Program-made: the position numbers and the translations under genes | Shown: one piece after another, positions 21,135-31,075 of the stretch | How the letters are laid out: every line of letters starts with the position of its first letter | Numbering within the stretch: position 1 is the stretch's first letter | Notes under the pieces: generated by a model | Seen by the model: only the letters and a program-made list of their open reading frames with translations | Database searches by the model: none | What the model was told of the DNA's origin: nothing | Source: Allolobophora icterica | Lineage: Eukaryota > Annelida > Clitellata > Crassiclitellata > Lumbricidae | Length of the DNA stretch: 64,000 bases | Direction: 5' to 3' | NCBI GenBank assembly: GCA_963556255.1 | Contig: OY744616.1 | Span: forward strand, 3,936,405 to 4,000,404

Positions 21135-24100
21135 TCACAACCGAGAGAGGAAATCAGCCACCGTGTTCTGACGTCCAGGACGATATCGAAAGTCCACGTT
21201 AAACTCTTGCAATGCTAACGCCCAACGAGTCAGTTTCGCACTCTTAGGGCTTGCATCCGTGAGATAAGACAAAGGACCACGACCTGAATAAATGACCATC
21301 CCTGACAAGAATATCCATGACCTGAATCGTTTAAGTGCCCAAATTACCGCGAAAGCCTCTCTCTCAACTGTAGACCAATGCATCCGTGTATCTGCAAGCT
21401 CAAGGCCAGCAAAAGCAATTGGTTTTTCCCGACCTTCCTCGGTCCACTGAAACAAGCAACACCCAACCGCGGCGGCACCCGCGTCAACACTTAAACCAAA
21501 TTCCTTAGTGAAATCAATGGTATGCAACTGTGTAGCTTTACTGAGATCATCCTTTAACTTATCTAGTGCTTCTTGATGCTTTTGCTCCCAAGGCACCTTC
21601 GTAGGTATGTTATCTCGTGTCAAATCAGTTATTATCCGTGCTTTTTCAGCTAAAGCAGGTATAAAACTTCGAAAGTAACTGAAAAAACCCATAACCTTTC
21701 TAACTTCTTTCTTTGTTGTTGGAGGATGGATATCATTGATCGTAGCGATCTTACCTGGATCAGGTTCAATACAACCTGACCCTACTATACCAAATTCTTC
21801 ATCTTGATCAACAATTACTGAACAGCTATTGATCATCGCTTGTTCGAGTCGTTCATGGTATCGCTTGATCTTATTTGCGTGTAAATGTCTTTGTTTTCCC
21901 TCTATTTCTAGTATATAAGAATATGGGGATTTAACCTTGACTACGGTAGCAGGTCCTTGCCATCGACTATAAAATTTAGAACTACCAAAATCTGGTGCTA
22001 ATACTGCTACTTTATCTCCAACTTCGTATTTTCTGTCAGTACTACGCAAGTTATAATAATCTGCATACCGCTTTGTTTCTATATCACTATAGTAATCTGC
22101 ATAAACCTTCGCGAATTCGAGGTTTTCCTTCAGTGATTGGAGATACTCTTCGGGTGATTTACCTAAGTTAAGAGGTACTTTTCGTTCGCCAGCCCACGAT
22201 TCCTTCAACACACTAAGTGGACCCCGAGGAAGAGTTCCATAAACCATAGTGAATGGCGAAATATGAGTCGTGCCTGAAGGTTTTTCTCTAAGGCTCCACA
22301 GAACAAACGGTAACAATTGGTGCCATCCACGAGGATCAGATTGAGCAAGCTTAAAGATCATGGTTTTCAAGCTTTGGTTGCATCTTTCAACCAATCCAGC
22401 TGCCTCAGGATGTCCAGGGGTATTAAATCTGGGACTACAACCCATTCGCCGCAAGAATTCTTTCGTCAAACGACTGGTAAAGTTGGTACCACAATCAGAA
22501 CTGATGATCCTTGGAATAGAAAAAGTTGTAAAAACTTGCAACAGAGCTTCACAAACTCCCTTTGCATTCAGCGATCTAAGAGGATACGCCATCGGCCAAC
22601 GAGAAAATTTATCCACCAGAACCAGAGCATAATTGTACTGGGGTTTCGATTTGTTGGATTCTCCAGTCACTACCATAGGGCCAATACAATCCATATTTAG
22701 ATGGTTAAAACAGAGTTCATCCGCCCTCGGAATAGGAGTGATAGGGACTCGATCTGCCACTTTAACTGGAGTTCTTAGTTGACAAATTTGACAAGACGCA
22801 CAATATTCGCGAATCCTCTCATCCATTCTTGGAAACCAAAAGTTTAATTTGATCCTGGCTCTCGTTGCCTTAAAAGCCATGTGCCCAGCACATGGGGCAT
22901 CGTGTGCTACTCGCAAGACAACCTCGATTCTATCTTCCGGTAAACATAATTGATTAACCTTATGTCCCATAATTTCCCCTTTGTGGTACAGGAGGTTATT
23001 ATCTATAAAGAAATTATTTTTATTCTGTCTCGCTTGTTGCCAGCAAGATATAAGATTGTGACAATTCTGTTGCTCACGCAATAAAGTATCATTATTCGCT
23101 ACTCCCTCATCAGACTTGAACTCTGTTGACTCAACATCAAGAAAATTATCTGAATCATCAACTAGTTGCTCCTGAGAATATTCATTCACTTCTGACGGCA
23201 AGGATTCGTTGCTGTTACTTTTCTCGATATTAACTTCTAAGTTATCTTCTTCTGCCCCTTTATTTATTTGTACACATCGATCTACGCCAGCTACCATCAC
23301 TACATATTGCGAACTATCCCTTAATAGGTCCACAACATGGGGTGTCAAAATAACCCGTTCATTTAGTTCAGGGACTGCAGCGAACATGACGCACAAAGAT
23401 GGCGCAATGTTTGTCGTTCCTTCCATTGAATTAGCTAATTTCATTTGTAGGTATACTACATCTGCCTTACATCCTTCTCCCTGAAAACCAATTATATTAA
23501 TCCGTTTAATCACGGGTAAGTTTAGTGACTCAATTAATTTCTTATCAATACAACAAATTTCTGCTCCTGAATCAGATAATGCTGGCTGAGAAGGGAGATC
23601 TTCAATCTGTACATTGATATACGACCTCTCGTGTAATCCATCAATACTATTCTCGTATACCCTTACAGCAGTTTCCAACCCTATTGGTTTAGAATTATCC
23701 AATAAATTCCCTTGCTTTACCTGTTCAGGTATCTCATGCAACACGTTGACCTTCTCAACAAATAAGTCGGTCACTTCTTCAGTTGGGTTCCCAGATATAC
23801 AAGTACTCACCTTTTTAGAACTTGGTTTGGTCTGGCACTCCCTTGCCCTATGACCCTTCTGATGACATAGGAAACAGAGACCCTTTACCTTGGCCTCCTC
23901 CTGAGACACCCTCGCACCTATCTTGGCTTCACCCCTTATTTCCGGTTTGGGAGACTTGGGTTGAGCTGTCTGGTTATTGACTTGAACATGTGGTTGACCT
24001 TTCGTCCAATTGTTATACTTCGGTGTCGGATGACTACGGCATACTAAGTCATTCCCACCATCATGCGACGCTACATAAATGTCAGCCGCATTAGCTATGT

Positions 24101-25106
24101 CTTCACAGCTCAACCACTCCTCTTTTTCTTGGGCCAAGATATAATCTAAACAAGCCTTCGACAAGGACTCCTTAAGCCGATCCGCAACCAATAAACTTAC
24201 AAGTTTATCAAACTCATCAGTTATCTTTCTACTTTTCAAATAATACATAAGAGCCACACGCAATTTGGATGAATAGATCGTAAATGATTCGTCCGATGCT
24301 TTGTGCAACGACCAAAATCGGGCTCTAAGATTTGAAGGGCTTATCTTAAACTCCCTTAGCAAAAACTCCTTCAGGAATTTGTAGTCATGGAGCTGTGCCT
24401 CAGTAAGGCGCATGGTTAATGCCTTAGCTCTTTCACTTAAAATGGCTAGCAATAATTTTGCTCTAACATCTTCATCCACCTCATACACATTAAACAAACC
24501 ATCCAAGTGATCAAAGAAACCTGGAATTTCTATAGGGTCGGAAGGAAATTTCCAAAGAATATTCTTAAGGGCATCACTATAACGCTTAGTACGACTTGCT
24601 AAAGAATCTCTAACATTTCGTTCTTCCCGCTTTTCCTTCCTCTCCCTTTCTTCTTTCTCTTTCCGTTCCTTCTTTTCTCTTTCTTCTTTCTCTTTCCGTT
24701 CCTTCTTTTCTTCCTCTCTCCTCTTTTCCTCCCTTTCTTCCTTCTCCTTCCGTTCCTCCCTTTCTCTTTCTTCCTTCTCCTTCCGTTCCTCCCTTTCTCT
24801 TTCTTCCTTCTCCTTCCGTTCCTCCCTTTCTCTTTCTTCCTTCTCCCTTTGTTCTTCATATTTACGGATTTCGAACTCCAGACGGCGCTTCTGCAGCTCG
24901 TAATCCACTCCTGTTGGAGATATTGGACTACCCTTAAATTCCTCTTCCTCTTTTCCAATCTCCATGGCCCATTCTTCCATTAATTGATTTCGATCCCATG
25001 ACATAACATCATCTTCGTCCCTTCCTGCCTTCATAAGATACACCCTAAGGCGCTCAGACGACATTTTGCGAATATTCGCTTGCATCTCTGTTGTCAACGC
25101 TTCCAT
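21135..25106 (-). CDS. Gag-PR-IN-RNase H polyprotein (1323 aa) of the Gmr1-like element
   Basis: Starts with ATG (MEALTTEMQANIRKM). Residues about 70-170 are an E/K/R-rich coiled coil. The gag body follows, with a CCHC knuckle CFLCHQKGHRAREC near 410. The aspartic protease has DSGAE near 508. Integrase has the HHCC zinc motif (HDAPCAGH near 733 and CASCQIC), then catalytic Asp (NMDCIGP, ~805), Asp (SSDCGTNF, ~869) and Glu (LVERCN, ~905). Near residue 1105 the frame passes from the linker (DQDEEFGIV) straight to the end of RT (GSGCIEPDPGKIATI). The roughly 200-residue RT fingers and palm, with the catalytic DD, are absent without a frameshift. RNase H follows (VDAGAAAVG, STVEREAFAVIWAL, NTVADFLSRL). 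Its third acidic residue, normally in a TDHxPL motif, reads SGRGPL. No stop interrupts the frame. Confidence 0.93.
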   Translation of the reverse strand: MEALTTEMQANIRKMSSERLRVYLMKAGRDEDDVMSWDRNQLMEEWAMEIGKEEEEFKGSPISPTGVDYELQKRRLEFEIRKYEEQREKEEREREERKEKEEREREERKEKEEREREERKEKEEREEKRREEEKKERKEKEEREKKERKEKEERERKEKREERNVRDSLASRTKRYSDALKNILWKFPSDPIEIPGFFDHLDGLFNVYEVDEDVRAKLLLAILSERAKALTMRLTEAQLHDYKFLKEFLLREFKISPSNLRARFWSLHKASDESFTIYSSKLRVALMYYLKSRKITDEFDKLVSLLVADRLKESLSKACLDYILAQEKEEWLSCEDIANAADIYVASHDGGNDLVCRSHPTPKYNNWTKGQPHVQVNNQTAQPKSPKPEIRGEAKIGARVSQEEAKVKGLCFLCHQKGHRARECQTKPSSKKVSTCISGNPTEEVTDLFVEKVNVLHEIPEQVKQGNLLDNSKPIGLETAVRVYENSIDGLHERSYINVQIEDLPSQPALSDSGAEICCIDKKLIESLNLPVIKRINIIGFQGEGCKADVVYLQMKLANSMEGTTNIAPSLCVMFAAVPELNERVILTPHVVDLLRDSSQYVVMVAGVDRCVQINKGAEEDNLEVNIEKSNSNESLPSEVNEYSQEQLVDDSDNFLDVESTEFKSDEGVANNDTLLREQQNCHNLISCWQQARQNKNNFFIDNNLLYHKGEIMGHKVNQLCLPEDRIEVVLRVAHDAPCAGHMAFKATRARIKLNFWFPRMDERIREYCASCQICQLRTPVKVADRVPITPIPRADELCFNHLNMDCIGPMVVTGESNKSKPQYNYALVLVDKFSRWPMAYPLRSLNAKGVCEALLQVFTTFSIPRIISSDCGTNFTSRLTKEFLRRMGCSPRFNTPGHPEAAGLVERCNQSLKTMIFKLAQSDPRGWHQLLPFVLWSLREKPSGTTHISPFTMVYGTLPRGPLSVLKESWAGERKVPLNLGKSPEEYLQSLKENLEFAKVYADYYSDIETKRYADYYNLRSTDRKYEVGDKVAVLAPDFGSSKFYSRWQGPATVVKVKSPYSYILEIEGKQRHLHANKIKRYHERLEQAMINSCSVIVDQDEEFGIVGSGCIEPDPGKIATINDIHPPTTKKEVRKVMGFFSYFRSFIPALAEKARIITDLTRDNIPTKVPWEQKHQEALDKLKDDLSKATQLHTIDFTKEFGLSVDAGAAAVGCCLFQWTEEGREKPIAFAGLELADTRMHWSTVEREAFAVIWALKRFRSWIFLSGMVIYSGRGPLSYLTDASPKSAKLTRWALALQEFNVDFRYRPGRQNTVADFLSRL

Positions 25107-25610
25107 TTTTACAAACAGTCAGTCAACAACAATCAACAAAAAAAAACAGACACCACGCGGCAAACCCGCCACACAAAAGGAAAATTCCACAACCCAAAGT
25201 GCAACTATTCAGTATCCAAAGAAGTACACTCGCCAAGTACGCAAAAGCTATACAAGCTCACGCAAGTCTGGCCTCGATCACAACAATGGATCAAATTTCA
25301 AAGAAATAATCAGCAGATATTGAAAGAGAAATAATGGCTGCCTCCCACTCGGCTGCAACTCCACTCTCTTTTCTCCTTCTCAGCCACGACAACACCTAGG
25401 ATCTTACCCGTATGTTGACTGCTGTCTTCTGCTGTCTCAGCCGAACGACGCACTTCGTCCGTCCGACTGTCGTATGCCGATTCACCCGTCTCCCACGGTA
25501 GAAAGGCGTCTCGATCCGCTCGCTGTCTGGAACAGACCGTCTCTTGATCCTCCGGGTTGACTCCTTCCTCCGCCGGCTCGCGTCTTCTTCACCGGATCCA
25601 ACACCGATGA

Positions 25611-25631
25611 TCCCACCGCTGCCACCAATAA
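25611..25631 (-). promoter_or_regulatory. Candidate primer-binding site
   Basis: On the minus strand, immediately after the 5' LTR, TATTGGTGGCAGCGGTGGGA begins a G-rich segment of the type used as a tRNA primer site by many gypsy elements. I cannot say which tRNA it would pair with. Confidence 0.5.
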
Positions 25632-26063
25632 TGTCGCGGTCGACTCCTTCGATCGCAACGACGAACCAACGAAGGAACTATTAAAAGATCTTTAATTAAA
25701 AATAAAGTCGATTAAGTGTAAAGTAAGTCAACTCGTCTATCAAATATCACAATCGTAGACAGCACACAGGTTGGCTGGTCTCGATTGAACGTTATACGAT
25801 CAATGTTTCAACGTTTACAAATCTTCGTCAAAAGGCCCTTAATGTACATCAGGTCTATCTTATATAGAGTTCTCCCGGATTCCAGAACGTTCTGTGACGT
25901 CACTGTACTTTTCCCTGGAAAGTCCTACTGAACACGTATATCCTTGTTGCATGCACCGAACTAATGTTGACAGCTTGCTGCAGAATTTTCCGTGCGTTGT
26001 AAACAAGCTTGTTGACGCGTCGGTTTTCTTCCCTTGATGCATGCACCCGCGTAGACCACGACA
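25632..26063 (-). repeat. LTR (5' LTR of the Gmr1-like element)
   Basis: 432 bp, apparently identical to 20508-20939. It would carry the element promoter; TATATAAG is visible on the minus strand near 25860. Confidence 0.95.
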
Positions 26064-26196
26064 ACTGCTTTCCTACCTTTGCATTGAAATCCCCCATTAC
26101 CATCAGGATATCGTGTTTCGGGATCTTTTTTATCACTGCATCTAACTCCTCGTAGAATTGTTCAACACTTTCTTCTGCTGATGTTGCCGTCGGTGC

Positions 26197-26200
<4 letters not shown>
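26064..26200 (-). pseudogene. RTE-like LINE, middle fragment (endonuclease)
   Basis: Encodes APTATSAEESVEQFYEELDA and then LMVMGDFNAKVGKQ, the endonuclease segment lying between the two insertion points. It joins in frame to 27931-28420 (IIQIY) on one side and to 20507 (SSDVRAAVVG) on the other once the insertions are removed. Confidence 0.9.

Positions 26201-26229
<29 letters not shown>
26198..26229 (+). repeat. (ATT)n tail of the L2/CR1-like LINE
   Basis: It reads as (AAT)n on the minus strand and forms the 3' tail of the element at 26201-27930. Confidence 0.85.
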
Positions 26230-26230
<1 letters not shown>

Positions 26231-27930
26231 AGTAGTTTTATATAGCGCCCCTTCAAGATTGCTTACTCAGGAGCACTCCCAGCCCAACCACGGTCAAATA
26301 ACGCAGTTTTGAGGACAGTAAGAAACAGGGTGAAATGACCAATCGGTAATTGACGGAGCTTTGTAGGAAGCCCATTCCAGGTCATGGGGGCAGCCACAGA
26401 GAAGGCACGGCGCTGCCGTATGGTTGTCCGCACGCGGGGAACAACAAGTTCAGCCTGCGCAGCTGAGCGGAGAGAGGAACGGCGCTGCGAGCATGAGGTG
26501 GGACAGCAGAGCTCCCGCAGGTATGGAGGGGCCAAACCTTCAAAGCACCGCCGGACCAAGGCAGAGATTCGGTAAGTGATGCGCTGTGGGTAGGGGAGCC
26601 AGTGGAGGACATCCCTCATATACGCAGACACTCTGCCAAACTTGGGGATGCGGCCTACAAGGCGGGCAGCAGTACGCAGGATTCTATTCAGGGACTCAAT
26701 CCGGCAGGCCGGGAGTCCATCATATATGGCACTGCAGTAGTCCAATCGAGAAACAACAAAAGCATGGACAAGCGTGGAAGCTGCACCGGGAGACAAAGAA
26801 CGGGAGATCACCTTGAGTTGCCGGAGCTGGTAATAGCAACTGCGGGAGAGAAGATTTATGTGCCGCTTGAATGCAAGTTCCTGGTCCAGGATGACTCCCA
26901 AGTCCCGGACCGAGGTCGAGAAAGCAAGGTGTGGGAATTGCAAGGAAAGAGAAGACAGATCTATTTTACAGAGCTGCTGGGGAGTGCCAAGCCATATAAA
27001 CTGCGTCTTGGCGGGGTTTAGCCGCAGGCGGTTTGAGGACATCCAGGCCTGCAGGGACTCCATGGCATTGGTCATGGTTTCCACCGCTGCAACAGCGCGG
27101 ACAGCCGGGCAGTGTATATAGGCTTGCAGGTCGTCAGCATAGGACTGGCTAAGGACCGACCCAGCCGCCAGCAGGGACCCTAGGTCGGCAGTGTAGATTA
27201 TGTAAAGAAGGGGGCCAAGGACAGAGCCCTGAGGCAGGCCAAATGGAGCAGGGACCCAAGGAGACCTAGTGGATCCGTGGACCACCATGAAGGAGCGGTC
27301 GTGCAGAAAGGAGGTAAGCCAATCAAGAACATTGCCAGAGAAGCCAAAAGAAATGGATAGGCGCTGCAAGAGGATGTCGTGATCAACAGTGTCGAACGCG
27401 GCACTCACATCAAACAGCGCAAGGAGAGTGACCTGAGATCTGTCAATGGCTCCATATATGTCAGATAGCAGGCGGACTAACAAGGTTTCTGTGGAGTGGC
27501 CCTTACGGAAACCGGACTGGAAAGTGGGGAGGAGACCATTTTTGTCAAGGTAGGACATGAGCTGTGTGGCAACAATCTTTTCAATTATTTTAGATAAGAA
27601 TGAAACATTTGCTATTGGCCTAAAATTAGTTGGCTGAGTAGCGTCGAGTCCTTCCGCTTTAATCACTGGAACCACGATGGACTTCTTTTGGCTAGCAGGA
27701 AGAATTCCCTCTTGAAGGGAGCGATTACATAGAACCGTAAGAAACGGTAGGAAGACATCAAGGGTCTCTTGCAGGATGAATGATGGGAGTGGATCCAGTT
27801 CACAGGTTTTCGGCGCTGATGTAAGTATGATTTGACGGAGCTCAACACTGGTAATTGGGCCCAGAGACGGAAGATCACAGCTCGTAGGTGGAAAGACCGG
27901 TGGTGGGCTGTCTGCCGTAGCCTCACGGAC
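26201..27930 (-). mobile_element. 5'-truncated L2/CR1-like LINE
   Basis: It has the 3' sequence GGGGCGCTATATAAAAC and an (AAT)n tail, and is bounded by a short duplication CGTAT (26196-26200 and 27931-27935). It splits the endonuclease of the RTE-like element at the codons for IQIY/APTATS. Other 3' fragments of related elements lie at 3545, 13735, 50211, 62330 and 63565. Confidence 0.88.
26263..27930 (-). CDS. L2/CR1-like ORF2 (reverse transcriptase), 5'-truncated, open
   Basis: The frame is open from the 5' truncation point (codons VREATADSPPPVF) to the stop: 555 codons with no internal start required. RT motifs in order are FRPIANVSFLSKIIEK, FQSGFRKGHSTETLL, ALFDVSAAFDTVDHDILL (palm Asp), FGLPQGSVLGPLLY and the catalytic YADD (QSYADDLQAY). 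They are followed by the thumb (VRDLGVILDQEL) and the C-terminal signature RRAFSVAAPMTWNGLP. The endonuclease is missing through 5' truncation. The absence of any stop or frameshift over 1.67 kb indicates a young copy. Confidence 0.92.
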   Translation of the reverse strand, partial: VREATADSPPPVFPPTSCDLPSLGPITSVELRQIILTSAPKTCELDPLPSFILQETLDVFLPFLTVLCNRSLQEGILPASQKKSIVVPVIKAEGLDATQPTNFRPIANVSFLSKIIEKIVATQLMSYLDKNGLLPTFQSGFRKGHSTETLLVRLLSDIYGAIDRSQVTLLALFDVSAAFDTVDHDILLQRLSISFGFSGNVLDWLTSFLHDRSFMVVHGSTRSPWVPAPFGLPQGSVLGPLLYIIYTADLGSLLAAGSVLSQSYADDLQAYIHCPAVRAVAAVETMTNAMESLQAWMSSNRLRLNPAKTQFIWLGTPQQLCKIDLSSLSLQFPHLAFSTSVRDLGVILDQELAFKRHINLLSRSCYYQLRQLKVISRSLSPGAASTLVHAFVVSRLDYCSAIYDGLPACRIESLNRILRTAARLVGRIPKFGRVSAYMRDVLHWLPYPQRITYRISALVRRCFEGLAPPYLRELCCPTSCSQRRSSLRSAAQAELVVPRVRTTIRQRRAFSVAAPMTWNGLPTKLRQLPIGHFTLFLTVLKTALFDRGWAGSAPE

Positions 27931-28420
27931 CGTATATCTGAATTATGCTGAGGTTCCTCGGTTTTGCACTGATTCTTACCACCAGAATAATTCTATCGTT
28001 AACTGGCTGATATTCTGTAAGGGCATCCTTCATCTTTTTGTGAATCCAGAGTGCCATTCCTCTTTGTCCCTGTGTATCACCACCCGAATAAACAATCATG
28101 TGTCCCTCCGTGGTTGTAAAATGACCCTGTCCGCCCCATCTGACCTCCGACAATCCACACAGCTCGATGTCATGTCTTTCCAGTTCTTTCCCCAGAATCT
28201 GTACCTTTCCTAGTTGAATCATGCTCCTCACATTCCATGTCCCAATATGTAAGATCTTTCGTAACTGGATTGCCGCCTTCTTCTCTACTCCAAAGTCCAC
28301 GGTTTCTTTTCCAGTAGCCGATTTTTCGACCCTGTCCTGGTTGCCCAACAGGGGACGCGGACCTTGGTCACCCGGGCGCCGTCCGAGCCGGTATGAATTG
28401 TGATGTGTATTACTGTCCAT
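27931..28420 (-). pseudogene. RTE-like LINE, 5' part (endonuclease N-half)
   Basis: Starts with ATG at 28420 (MDSNTHHNSYRLGRR). It encodes the start of an apurinic-type endonuclease: HIGTWNVRSMIQLGK (metal-binding Asn region), LCGLSEVRWGGQGHF (catalytic Glu) and RNLSIIQIY, where the L2/CR1-like element interrupts it. This is the 5' end of the element whose other pieces are 26064-26200 and 18725-20507. Confidence 0.88.
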
Positions 28421-28429
28421 GTTGCTGTT

Positions 28430-28680
28430 TGGGAGGTTAAGTTAGAAAGCGATAGATGAAATAAAACGTTGAAGTTAGACACCTCTGATAAGAAGCTACC
28501 TAAAGCTATAAATACAGAGAAAACTCATATTCGAGAAGTCACTAATGTGCAATCGTTTTATAAAGAACGTCGGATGATTACAGCTGTAATAATCATGTCA
28601 AAATAATTTCTGTCGACGTAAACGACTTTTGTTGCCATAAGATGTCGTTAAACTCTGGATCCATTTAAGTTAATATCTAT
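28430..28680 (-). repeat. Dispersed repeat module, reverse orientation
   Basis: Contains AAACGTTGAAGTTAGACACC and TGTTGCCATAAGATGTCGTT, followed by AAACTCTGGATCCAT. These are reverse forms of the AAGGTGTC and ACGACATCTTGTGG words of the dispersed family. Confidence 0.65.
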
Positions 28681-28728
28681 GGAGTATACACGTGAGTTGA
28701 TTGTCTTCTATTGTCAACGTACATGTGC

Positions 28729-28887
<159 letters not shown>

Positions 28888-29284
28888 CGGAGGGACGGAG
28901 GGACGGAGGAGGACCCGTGCACGTGCCTGCCTGCTACGCCCGGTAGCGGGGAGCTGACGAGCAGCGGGCGAAGGCCCGCTTTAGCATATAGCCGAAAAGT
29001 ACGAGACGGACATCGGTTATTATTATTGGTAGATGGTGACAATCATTTTCGTCAAAATGACCGTCATAAAAAGGCCTCATGATACTGGCGTTGTGTGTGG
29101 ATGGATCCAGAGTTTAGGGGATGGTGGATTCATACGCAACTTACTATACTTTCTACTATCTTTTCTATTGAGTATGTAGTAGTAAGTAATCTTGTAATGA
29201 TGAACAATACGCATGCAAACCAATGACGACCTGGATCGAATCATCAGCAAACAAGAAAATGAATTGATATAATTATAATTAATT

Positions 29285-29374
29285 TGTTTAAGAGACGTCA
29301 ACGGCCTTGGTTGCCATAAGATGTCGTTAAACTCTGGATCCATCATCCATTGACCGTGAAATAAAACTATTTAC
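29285..29374 (-). repeat. Dispersed repeat module split by a hAT insertion
   Basis: TTGCCATAAGATGTCGTTAA, then CTGGATCCATC and ATAAAACTATTTAC. The sequence resumes after the hAT element at 30265 (ACATGTTACACTATAAAACA) in the same way as the uninterrupted copy at 41100-41200. Confidence 0.75.
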
Positions 29375-30264
29375 CAGTCTTGTTGTCAAGACCTTAAACC
29401 TCAAGACCAAGACCAAGACCAAGACCTTGAACCTCAAGACCAAGACCAAGACCAAGACTTTGAACCTCAAGACCAAGACCGAGACCAAGACCCAAAAAAT
29501 TCCATTTAGGCCAACCCTTCTTTTCCTTACACAAAAAATGTGGAGTCGATATTTTAATGAAAACGTGAGTCGTTTATTTTATTCAAGCAAATGAACTTTA
29601 AATGCAGACTGCAGAGAATTCCGAATTCGCATTTAGAAAAATCCTTCATGCAAACTGTTATTCCAAATGCCTTTTGTGTTTTATAAAAAAAAACAATTCG
29701 CTCAGAATTTTCTGACCAAGACGTGCCTTGTGAGCCTCATAAAAATTCAGCCACGTGAAAAATATTTTTCATAGCTAGGTACTGAAGTCGCTGGCACACA
29801 AAATAACTTTTCAAGCACTTGATGTAAGTGTTCAAATCGTGAGCCTTTTGATATCCTCCCATGGTTTAACAGACCGTCTGGCTTCAGAAACAAGTCTCGG
29901 CAGGGCTTCCATATACAACGTAACTTAGTTGCTGCTGCCGATGGGTTTTCCTGACCAACAAGACTTGAATCCGTCCGTAGGTATTTGTTGTAGGTTATGA
30001 TGCAAACAGCTTTGATGAGTTTTTAAATTCTTGAGTTTTGTTAAATGACTGTTCATATTGACAGCCGGTCTTGGTCTTGGTCTTGCGAGACCAAGACCAA
30101 GACTTTGAACCTCAAGACCAAGACCAAGACCAAGACCTTGAACCTCAAGACCAAGACCAAGACCAAGACCTTGAACCTCGAGACCAAGACCAAGACCAAG
30201 ACTTTTAAAAACGAACTCGAGCGCACTCGAGACCAAGACCTCGGTCTCGAGGACAACAAGTCTG
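29375..30264. mobile_element. Non-autonomous hAT element with internal minisatellites (copy 2)
   Basis: 890 bp; perfect 8-bp target duplication CTATTTAC (29367-29374 and 30265-30272); ends CAGTCTTGTTGTC and GACAACAAGTCTG. AAGACC hexamer arrays in 33-bp units occur inside both ends, and the central region is the same as in 16307-17220. The uninterrupted relative of the target sequence at 41100-41200 serves as a natural empty site. Confidence 0.92.
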
Positions 30265-30557
30265 CTATTTACATGTTACACTATAAAACATCCAATTACA
30301 GCAGTTGACCCCTACATGTATATAGTGACTAGGTCTGTGAGCCTATAGACTTCATTTTGAAAGATGCTAGTAGTCGAAAACTTTTCATTGAGCGTTAGAG
30401 ATAGAAGTATTTTCTCTTGTACATCGCAATGAGGAGAACAGGATTATCAATTAGCATTTGGACGAAGCTGAGATATAAATAGCGTCATTTGCGTAGGTTT
30501 TAAAGGTGTCTTAAAATAGCGTTATGTTTTTAACTGATTTTAACGACATCTTGTGGA

Positions 30558-30586
30558 TGTTAAGGCCGTAAACGACGGCCTTAACA
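30558..30586. repeat. 12-bp perfect hairpin within a dispersed repeat
   Basis: TGTTAAGGCCGT, loop AAACG, ACGGCCTTAACA. Related 8-bp hairpins at the same place in the repeat occur at 41447-41468 and 41811-41831. Confidence 0.85.
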
Positions 30587-31008
30587 ATAAGCCCCCTCCT
30601 TTCTCCAGCTTGGGGCTGGCACTACCAAGGTACGGGCAGTGGCGGAATTAAATATTAGTGTTGTTTGTACATAAATGGTGTATAACAAATTAAAGGTGTC
30701 GAAAGAGAGCAGAGCCCGTTGTTCTCCCTGTCATTTTTCAGAACGTGACTCATCTCGTCCTGTTGAAGAAACTTTTGTGTGTGCACTTACTTTAAATATA
30801 TAACTACCTTATTTCTCTCTGGTGAAAGTCCGTCTTCATTAACTGATCTCTGCTGTCCGCTCTCTACCCTAATGGGGATAGAGACAGAGAGAGAAACACA
30901 CGGAGAGAGAGAGACAGAGACAGAGAAAGATAGAGGACCAGAGAGAGAGAGAGAGACAGCGACAGAGACAAGAGAGACAGAGATAGACAGAAAGATACAA
31001 AAAGAAGC

Positions 31009-31011
31009 TAA

Positions 31012-31072
<61 letters not shown>
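31009..31072 (+). repeat. (TA)n microsatellite
   Basis: About thirty AT dinucleotides with one interruption, adjoining a purine-rich GAGACAGA tract. Confidence 0.95.

Positions 31073-31075
<3 letters not shown>

Larger units (their letters stand above)
20508..26063 (-). mobile_element. Ty3/gypsy LTR retrotransposon, Gmr1-like, RT deleted
   Basis: It is 5556 bp with two 432-bp LTRs, a polypurine tract, a primer-binding-site candidate, one large open frame and a perfect 5-bp target duplication. Domain order is gag, protease, integrase, RT connection remnant, RNase H. Placing integrase before RT/RNase H is the diagnostic Gmr1-type order among Ty3/gypsy elements. The apparently identical LTRs imply recent insertion. 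Lacking the RT palm, this copy must have been copied by RT supplied in trans. It is inserted in the endonuclease region of an RTE-like LINE. Confidence 0.92.
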
